Assembly: GCF_900187045.1 (NCBI RefSeq)
Contig: NZ_LT906453.1
Location: 1,116,001 to 1,180,000, forward strand
Source of the DNA: Dermatophilus congolensis
GTDB lineage: Bacteria > Actinomycetota > Actinomycetes > Actinomycetales > Dermatophilaceae
Reading direction: 5' to 3'
DNA: 64,000 bases
The notes beneath the pieces are model-generated. The model was not told the DNA's origin. It made no database searches and saw only the letters and a program-made list of their open reading frames with translations. A program made the translations under genes and the position numbers. Positions 58,313 to 64,000 of the stretch are shown piece after piece (the first letter of the stretch is position 1; every line of letters begins with the position of its first letter).

Positions 58313-60016
58313 TTATTTCTTCTTGGAAGCGTTGCGTTTTTGAATGTTGGCCCATTCGTCTTTGAGGCCGACCGTGCGGTGGAAGAGCAAGGGTTCGCGT
58401 GGGTCATGTGCGAAGTACCCAAGCCGCTCGAATTGGACAACCTCGCCCGCGGGGGTATCAGCCAGGCTGCTTTCGGCGATGGCGTTGACGATTTCCCGGG
58501 AAGCGGGGTTGAGGTCATCCATGACTTCACCGGTTTCGGCGCCGGGGGCTGCGGCGCTGAAAAGGCGTTCGTAGAGAGCAACGGTGATGGGGGTGCCGTG
58601 TGCGGCCGAAACCCAGTGCATCGTGGACTTTACTTTTCGACCATCGGGAGAGTTGCCACCCTTGCTGGCTGGGTCGTAGGTCGCGTTGACCTGGATCACG
58701 TTGCCATCGTCATCTTTGATGACCTCGGTTGCGGTGATGAAGTATGCGCCGCGTAGCCGCACCTCGCGCCCGGGGGAGAGGCGGAAAAACTTCGGCGGGG
58801 GCACTTCGGCAAAGTCGTCGGATTCGATGTAGAGCTCACCCGAGAAAGCGACTTTCCTGGTGCCGTCTTCAGGGTTTTCTGGGTTGTTGACGACGTCGAA
58901 GTATTCGACTTCGGGGTTGCCTTCAGCGTCTGTTGGCCAGTTGGTGAGTACCACCTTGATGGGGCGCAGGACCGCCATGCGGCGTTGACTGGTGACGTTT
59001 AAGTGCTTGCGTACGAACGACTCAAGCAGTTCGATGTCGTGGCGGCTGTTGGCCTTGGTGATGCCGATGTATTGGCAGAATTCTCGGATCGCTTCGGCTG
59101 GGTATCCGCGACGGCGTAGGCCACGCAGGGTAGGCAGTCGTGGGTCATCCCAGCCATCGACGGTGCCGTCGGTGATGAGCTGGCGGAGTTTTCGCTTGCT
59201 GGTGACGGTGTGAGTCAGTTCCAGGCGGGCGAATTCGGTCTGCCGGGGCGCCTCGTAGGGGATGGGCAACTGGGAGAGGTACCAGTTGTATAGGGGGCGG
59301 TGTGTTTCAAACTCCAGGCTGCACAGGGAGTTGGTTACTCCTTCGATGGCATCGGATTGTCCGTGAGCCCAGTCGTAGGTGGGGTAAATATGCCACTGGG
59401 TGCCGGTGCGGTGGTGCGCGACGTTTCGAATGCGATACATGACCGGGTCACGCAGGCTCATGTCCGGAGATTGCATGTCGATTTTGGCGCGCAGCACACG
59501 GGCGTTTTCGGGGAATTCGCCAGCTTTCATGCGGCGGAGGAGGTCGAGGTTTTCTTCTGGGGAACGGTTGCGGAAGGGGCTTTCGATACCGGGTTTGCCG
59601 AAGCCGCCTCGCTGGGCGGAGATGGTCTCGATGTCTTGGTCATCTACGTAGGCAAGGCCTTTGGTGACGAGTAGTTCTGCCCATTCGTAGAGTTGGCCGA
59701 AATAGTCCGAAGCGTGTTTGAGGGGCATGGGGATGTCGAATCCGAGCCAGCGCACGTCTTCGATGATGGATTCGACATATTCGGTTTCTTCGGTGTCGGG
59801 GTTGGTGTCGTCGAGGCGCAGGTTGCAGGTGCCGTTGAAGTCGGCTGCGATACCGAAGTTGACTGTGATGGCTTTGGCGTGGCCGATGTGGAGGTAGCCG
59901 TTAGGTTCAGGGGGGAACCGTGTCTGTACCCGTCCATTAAATGTCGCGTTCTCGAGGTCGCGATGGATCATGTCGCGGACGAAATCTCCCGGGATGGCTG
60001 GGTCAGGTGCGGTCAT
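58313..60016 (-). CDS. glnS: glutaminyl-tRNA synthetase
   Basis: 567-residue class I GlnRS that charges tRNA-Gln directly. HIGH motif: FPPEPNGYLHIGHAKAITVN; KMSKS-type motif: THTVTSKRKLRQLI; LRLDDTNPDTEETEYVESI and YDWAHGQSDAIEGVTNSLC are typical. The C-terminal beta-barrel anticodon-binding domains are present to the Lys-rich end NASKKK. ATG 60016 is preferred (TACGGT 6 nt upstream; homology MTAPDPAIPGDFV); an in-frame ATG at 60031 is possible. Many actinobacteria lack GlnRS and use GatCAB, so its presence beside gatCAB is notable. Divergent from tRNA-Gln and tRNA-Glu. Confidence 0.96.
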   Translation of the reverse strand: MTAPDPAIPGDFVRDMIHRDLENATFNGRVQTRFPPEPNGYLHIGHAKAITVNFGIAADFNGTCNLRLDDTNPDTEETEYVESIIEDVRWLGFDIPMPLKHASDYFGQLYEWAELLVTKGLAYVDDQDIETISAQRGGFGKPGIESPFRNRSPEENLDLLRRMKAGEFPENARVLRAKIDMQSPDMSLRDPVMYRIRNVAHHRTGTQWHIYPTYDWAHGQSDAIEGVTNSLCSLEFETHRPLYNWYLSQLPIPYEAPRQTEFARLELTHTVTSKRKLRQLITDGTVDGWDDPRLPTLRGLRRRGYPAEAIREFCQYIGITKANSRHDIELLESFVRKHLNVTSQRRMAVLRPIKVVLTNWPTDAEGNPEVEYFDVVNNPENPEDGTRKVAFSGELYIESDDFAEVPPPKFFRLSPGREVRLRGAYFITATEVIKDDDGNVIQVNATYDPASKGGNSPDGRKVKSTMHWVSAAHGTPITVALYERLFSAAAPGAETGEVMDDLNPASREIVNAIAESSLADTPAGEVVQFERLGYFAHDPREPLLFHRTVGLKDEWANIQKRNASKKK

Positions 60017-60022
60017 ACGGAA

Positions 60023-60028
60023 ACCGTA
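60023..60028 (-). promoter_or_regulatory. putative -10 element for leaderless glnS (TACGGT)
   Basis: TACGGT on the minus strand, 6 nt, then ATG 60016; no Shine-Dalgarno sequence. Confidence 0.5.
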
Positions 60029-60189
60029 CACAAAGCTAAGGCGCCAGTCTGAGTGACTGTGTCGACAGGTCGATTTGGTGACCAGCGTTATTCCCGGCTA
60101 ATGTTTCTTCTCGGATCGGGCTTCCGAGCGGATGTTCCTACTCTACTTGTTAGAGCAGGGGGTCTCCCATCAGGAAGGCTGATACCCCT

Positions 60190-60261
60190 TGGGGTATGGT
60201 GTAATTGGCAGCACGACTGATTCTGGTTCAGTTAGTCTAGGTTCGAGTCCTGGTACCCCAG
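60190..60261 (+). tRNA. tRNA-Gln (CTG)
   Basis: 72-nt cloverleaf. Acceptor TGGGGTA pairs with TACCCCA (60254-60260), discriminator G 60261, no encoded CCA. Anticodon stem ACTGA/TCAGT with loop TTCTGGT places CTG at 60223-60225. T loop TTCGAGT with stem CTAGG/CCTGG. It lies divergent from glnS, its cognate synthetase gene. Confidence 0.95.
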
Positions 60262-60290
60262 CGCAGAGTTCTTCAGTAAGAAGAGTTCTT

Positions 60291-60317
60291 CTGATTCAAG
60301 CCTAAGGCTTCAATCAG
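60291..60317. other. hairpin between the two tRNA genes
   Basis: CTGATT-C-AAGCC, loop TAA, GGCTT-C-AATCAG: an 11-bp stem with one C-C mismatch. It may be a processing signal or weak terminator in a tRNA-Gln/tRNA-Glu transcript. GAGTTCTTC is also repeated at 60266-60274 and 60283-60291. Confidence 0.5.
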
Positions 60318-60387
60318 CGGATTATGGACATCCGACCTAGTCAGGTAAACTTCATGAAGTCGCCAAGCACAGCAGTGCAAAGCGAAT

Positions 60388-60460
60388 GGCCCCGTAGTGT
60401 AGCGGCCTAGCACGCTGCCCTCTCAAGGCGGTAACGCCGGTTCGAACCCGGTCGGGGCTA
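60388..60460 (+). tRNA. tRNA-Glu (CTC)
   Basis: 73-nt cloverleaf. Acceptor GGCCCCG pairs with CGGGGCT (first pair G-U), discriminator A 60460, no encoded CCA. Anticodon stem CTGCC/GGCGG with loop CTCTCAA gives CTC at 60422-60424. T arm CCGGTTCGAACCCGG. Second tRNA after tRNA-Gln. Confidence 0.96.
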
Positions 60461-60470
60461 CAAATAAAAA

Positions 60471-60507
60471 ATAACCCTCACTCACACGAGCGGGGGTTAT
60501 TTTTTTA
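60471..60507 (+). terminator. terminator after tRNA-Glu
   Basis: ATAACCC (60471-60477) pairs with GGGTTAT (60494-60500), extended by CTC/GAG inside, followed by seven T. Classic intrinsic terminator for the tRNA transcript. Confidence 0.92.
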
Positions 60508-60567
60508 TGCCACGACACGCATCCTTAGGCACAACCTCATCGGCCACTGGTCACCGCAAAAACACCC

Positions 60568-60611
60568 TAGCTGGTTGAGGAACTCGAATACGCGAACCCC
60601 CCAACCAGCTA
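60568..60611 (-). terminator. terminator after pyruvate carboxylase
   Basis: TAGCTGGTTG (60568-60577) and CAACCAGCTA (60602-60611) form 10-bp arms; on the minus strand GGGTGTTTTT follows. It lies just downstream of the pyc stop. Confidence 0.85.
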
Positions 60612-60621
60612 AGGCAACTGC

Positions 60622-63600
60622 TTAGTCCTCCTTAATCACAAGCAGAAGATCCCCACCCTCCACCGCTTGCGTCTGCCCAATCGCCAGACGCTCAACCGTC
60701 CCGGCGACCGAAGCAGCGATACCTGCCTCCATCTTCATTGCCTCAATCGTGGCAACGTTCTGTCCAGCTTCAACACGGTCACCCTCGGCCACCGACGTCG
60801 TCACCACACCAGCAAACGGCGCCGAGACATGGTTAGCCAAAGAAGGATCAGCTTTCTCAGCAACCTTCACATCAACCTTGACGTTTTCATCACGCACACG
60901 CACCGGCCGGATCTGCCCATTCACCGTGGCCATCAATGTCCGATAGCCACGCTCATCAGCCTCACCGATCGACTCCACCGTCATCAACAGAGTCTTACCC
61001 GGCTCCATCTCAACCTCGTGCTCACGACCCACCGCCAAGCCATGCCAAAACTCGCGAGTCGACAACACTGACAGATCGCTATAACGATCCCGCCGAGCCT
61101 GGAACTCCTTCGTTGGGCCGGGGAACAAAAGCCTGTTCAATGTGTTCTTAGGATCATCAACAAGGGCCTGCTCATCCTCAGCCGACAGAGTTTCCTCCCC
61201 AGGCGTGAAGCTGCGCCCTGCCAAAGCCTTAGAACGGAAAGGCTCTGGCCATCCCGCAGGCGGATTACCAAGCTCCCCAGACAAGAACCCGATCACCGAA
61301 TCCGGAATATCAAACTTGCCCGGATTTTCTTCAAACTCGGCCGGATTAGCATCGCGCCCAACTAGCGCCAAAGCCAGATCTCCCACCACCTTCGATGAAG
61401 GAGTCACCTTCACAATGTGACCCAGCATCCGGTCAGCAGAGGCATACATGTCCTCCACCTCTTCAAACCGGTGCCCCAGCCCGAGAGCAATAGCCTGCTG
61501 CCGCAAGTTAGAAAGCTGCCCACCGGGAATCTCATGCCGGTACACCCGGCCAGTAGGCCCGGGCAATCCTGACTCGAACGGCTTATACAGCTCCCGGACA
61601 GCCTCCCAATACGGCTCGAGGTCATTCACCGCATCAAGAGAAAGCCCCGTGGGACGATCTGTGCCATCGGTGGAAGCAACCAACGCAGACATCGACGGTT
61701 GGCTTGTAGTACCAGCCATCGAGGCAGAAGCAGCATCAACCGCATCTACCCCAGCATTAATCGCAGCCAACAACGTGCCAATCTGGCCACCTGCCGTGTC
61801 ATGGGTGTGCAGGTGCACCGGAAGATCAAAATTCTTCCGAAGCGCCTTCACAAGCTTCTCGGCCGCTGGCGCGCGCAGCAAACCAGCCATGTCTTTAATG
61901 GCCAGCACATGCGCACCTGCCGAGACGATCCGCGCAGCAAGCTTCAAGTAGTAATCAAGCGTGTAAACACGCTCTCGCGGATCCAAAAGATTTCCGGTGT
62001 AGCACAGCGCCACCTCGGCCACCGACGTCCCTGTGCCTCGGACTGCCTCAATAGCAGGGCGCATCTGATCCACGTCATTAAGAGCATCGAAAATACGGAA
62101 AATATCGATACCTGTAGCCGCAGCCTGCTCCACGAACACATCAGTAACCCGCGTCGGATACGGCGTGTACCCAACCGTGTTGCGACCACGAAGCAACATC
62201 TGCAGGTTCATATTCGGCATGGCCTCACGCAACTTGGCCAACCGCTCCCACGGATCCTCAACAAGGAACCGCAACGCTACGTCGTAGGTCGCTCCACCCC
62301 AGCACTCCACCGACAACAACTGCGGTGTTGTACGCGCAACATGGTTCGCCACATGCAACAAATCGCGCGTACGAACACGCGTAGCAAGCAAACTCTGATG
62401 CGCATCACGCATTGTCGTATCGGTTACAGGCACATCCGGGCGCGCACGCAACGCCGCTGCAAACTTCTCCGGCCCCAACTCGCGCAGCTCATCACGACTC
62501 CCGCGAGGCAACGGGTCATTCACCGCCAGCGCAGGCAACTTACTTCGCGGCGAAAAAGTCGACGTGTTCGGCCCAAACGGCTGATTAACCGTCATCTCAG
62601 CCAAGTAGGTCAACAACCGTGTCCCACGGTCAGCTGACACCCGAGAAGACAACAATTCAGGGTGCGCATCGATATACGACGTCGAAATCTCGCCCCGCTG
62701 GAAAGCTGGCTCATCGAGAAGCGCCTGAAGAAACGGGATATTCGTCGCTACACCACGTACCCGAAACTCCATTAGCGCGCGCCGCGCCCGATGCACAGCA
62801 GCTGAGAAATCACGACCGCGACACGTCAACTTCACAAGCATCGAGTCGAAATGAGGACTAATCTCAGCCCCCACAAAAGCGGTGCCACCATCCAGGCGCA
62901 CCCCAGAACCACCTGCAGAGCGATACGTAGTGATGCGACCAACATCCGGGCGGAACCCATTACGCGGATCCTCCGTCGTAATACGGCACTGAACCGCAGC
63001 GCCGTGAGCCCGGATCTCTTCCTGACGCAGCCCCAAGTCCTCGAGCGTCTCACCCGCTGCGATTCGCAACTGACTCGACACCAAATCCACATCAGTGATT
63101 TCTTCGGTGATCGTGTGCTCCACCTGAATCCGCGGATTCATCTCGATGAACACATAGCGGCCATCCGCTCCCACCAAAAACTCCACCGTGCCAGCGTTCA
63201 CATAACCAATCTGCTTAGCGAACGCCACCGCATCCTGGCACATAGCCTCACGAACCTTCGGATCCAGGTTCGGAGCCGGCGCGATCTCAACAACCTTCTG
63301 GTGGCGTCGCTGCACCGAGCAGTCCCGCTCAAACAGATGCACCACGTTCCCTGATGCATCCGCCAGAATCTGCACCTCGATGTGCTTGGGATCAATCACC
63401 GCTTCCTCGAGGAACACAGTCGCGTCACCGAATGCCGACTCTGCTTCCCGCATGGCCGCCACAATGGCCTCGCGCAGTGACCCAGCAGAATCGACACGAC
63501 GCATGCCACGGCCACCACCACCGGCAACCGCCTTCACAAAGATCGGAAAACCAATCTCTTCGGCCTGCTTCAACAGCACATCAACGTCTGTGGTCGGCTC

Positions 63601-64000
63601 AGTGCTACGCAAAGTAGGCAGCCCTGCCCGCTTCGCGTTCTCAATGGCAGTGGCTTTGTTGCCCGTCATGTCCAACACCTGCGCGGATGGGCCCACAAAA
63701 GTCAGACCTGCCTGCGCACACTGGCGCGCCAGCTCCGGGTTTTCTGACAAGAACCCATACCCGGGATACACCGCCTCAGCGCCGGACTCGATAGCCACGC
63801 GCACAATCTCACTGGCATCCAGGTACGCCCGAACGGGGTGCCCTTCCTCGCCGATCATGTAGGCCTCATCAGCCTTCATGCGATGCTCGGACCCACGGTC
63901 CTCGTATGGAAAAACAGCCACCGTCTTGATTCCCAACTCGGTAGCTGCACGAAATGCGCGAACCGCGATCTCACCGCGATTGGCCACAAGAACCTTGCTG
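60622..64000 (-). CDS. pyc: pyruvate carboxylase (N-terminal few residues outside the window)
   Basis: About 1125 residues are visible; the frame runs off the window end with SKVLVANRGEIAVRAFRAA, so only the first two or three residues are missing. Order: biotin carboxylase (GFLSENPELARQCAQAGLTF, AGGGGRGMR, FIEMNPRIQVEHTITEEITD), carboxyltransferase barrel (VTDTTMRDAHQSLLATRVRT, VLAIKDMAGLL, HLHTHDTAGGQ), and the biotinyl domain with the biotinylated Lys in TIEAMKMEAGI about 37 residues from the end. It makes oxaloacetate from pyruvate, bicarbonate and ATP. A terminator follows. Confidence 0.97.
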   Translation of the reverse strand, partial: SKVLVANRGEIAVRAFRAATELGIKTVAVFPYEDRGSEHRMKADEAYMIGEEGHPVRAYLDASEIVRVAIESGAEAVYPGYGFLSENPELARQCAQAGLTFVGPSAQVLDMTGNKATAIENAKRAGLPTLRSTEPTTDVDVLLKQAEEIGFPIFVKAVAGGGGRGMRRVDSAGSLREAIVAAMREAESAFGDATVFLEEAVIDPKHIEVQILADASGNVVHLFERDCSVQRRHQKVVEIAPAPNLDPKVREAMCQDAVAFAKQIGYVNAGTVEFLVGADGRYVFIEMNPRIQVEHTITEEITDVDLVSSQLRIAAGETLEDLGLRQEEIRAHGAAVQCRITTEDPRNGFRPDVGRITTYRSAGGSGVRLDGGTAFVGAEISPHFDSMLVKLTCRGRDFSAAVHRARRALMEFRVRGVATNIPFLQALLDEPAFQRGEISTSYIDAHPELLSSRVSADRGTRLLTYLAEMTVNQPFGPNTSTFSPRSKLPALAVNDPLPRGSRDELRELGPEKFAAALRARPDVPVTDTTMRDAHQSLLATRVRTRDLLHVANHVARTTPQLLSVECWGGATYDVALRFLVEDPWERLAKLREAMPNMNLQMLLRGRNTVGYTPYPTRVTDVFVEQAAATGIDIFRIFDALNDVDQMRPAIEAVRGTGTSVAEVALCYTGNLLDPRERVYTLDYYLKLAARIVSAGAHVLAIKDMAGLLRAPAAEKLVKALRKNFDLPVHLHTHDTAGGQIGTLLAAINAGVDAVDAASASMAGTTSQPSMSALVASTDGTDRPTGLSLDAVNDLEPYWEAVRELYKPFESGLPGPTGRVYRHEIPGGQLSNLRQQAIALGLGHRFEEVEDMYASADRMLGHIVKVTPSSKVVGDLALALVGRDANPAEFEENPGKFDIPDSVIGFLSGELGNPPAGWPEPFRSKALAGRSFTPGEETLSAEDEQALVDDPKNTLNRLLFPGPTKEFQARRDRYSDLSVLSTREFWHGLAVGREHEVEMEPGKTLLMTVESIGEADERGYRTLMATVNGQIRPVRVRDENVKVDVKVAEKADPSLANHVSAPFAGVVTTSVAEGDRVEAGQNVATIEAMKMEAGIAASVAGTVERLAIGQTQAVEGGDLLLVIKED

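Overview
The window looks like a chromosomal segment of a Gram-positive actinobacterium of roughly 58-60 % G+C (judged by eye). It has GlgE-pathway alpha-glucan genes, GTG starts, apparent leaderless promoters, SorC-type regulators, and the gene order etfB-etfA / cysteine desulfurase / mnmA / MetE-like / ligA / gatCAB / ilvBNC / FAH-hydrolase / gltX, which resembles the Mycobacterium tuberculosis Rv3029c-Rv2992c neighbourhood. The moderate G+C, a chemoreceptor, a secreted phospholipase A2 and GlnRS would suit a Dermatophilaceae-like member of Micrococcales (Dermatophilus is a guess, not proven). No rRNA, IS element, prophage or CRISPR array was seen.

Layout. 1-7.0 kb (minus strand): glgX, terminator, then glgE-treS-maltokinase (last gene cut by the window edge), the trehalose/maltose-1-phosphate route to alpha-glucan. 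7.4-15.0 kb (plus): YbjN-like protein, etfBA, cysteine desulfurase-mnmA, and an M1 aminopeptidase. 15.0-20.3 kb: a SorC-family regulator divergent from glpD-glpF-glpK (glycerol uptake and oxidation). 20.4-23.2 kb: a two-component NSS amino-acid transporter (metP plus a 47-aa metS) divergent from a MetE-like gene. 23.3-30.5 kb: a chemoreceptor, ligA, a YeiH-type transporter, and a small protein plus a large DUF1023-like hydrolase. 30.6-34.8 kb: gatCAB and a SixA-like phosphatase. 34.9-35.9 kb: secreted phospholipase A2 and a small membrane protein. 36.2-42.8 kb: ilvB-ilvN-ilvC, glyA, ilvE. 42.8-44.7 kb: a glycosylase-family protein and an FAH hydrolase. 44.8-53.8 kb: a nucleoside catabolic locus (deoD, MFS transporter, SorC/DeoR regulator, frameshifted nupC, cdd, deoA, deoC, phosphosugar mutase). 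53.9-56.2 kb: gltX and a HAD hydrolase. 56.4-58.2 kb: secreted alpha/beta hydrolase. 58.3-60.5 kb: glnS (minus), tRNA-Gln(CTG), tRNA-Glu(CTC). 60.6-64.0 kb: pyruvate carboxylase, cut at its N-terminus by the window end.

Most unusual points: (i) IlvC of an otherwise normal ilvBNC operon lacks two of the four metal ligands of class I ketol-acid reductoisomerases, and IlvB has substitutions at normally invariant active-site loop positions; (ii) GlnRS next to tRNA-Gln and tRNA-Glu in a genome that also encodes GatCAB; (iii) a one-base frameshift in nupC inside an otherwise intact nucleoside operon; (iv) a perfect 70-bp palindrome running from the stop codon of one gene to that of its convergent neighbour; (v) many genes with a -10 box 6-8 nt before the start codon, suggesting leaderless mRNAs; (vi) a sharp switch of strand composition between about 7.3 and 17.8 kb.
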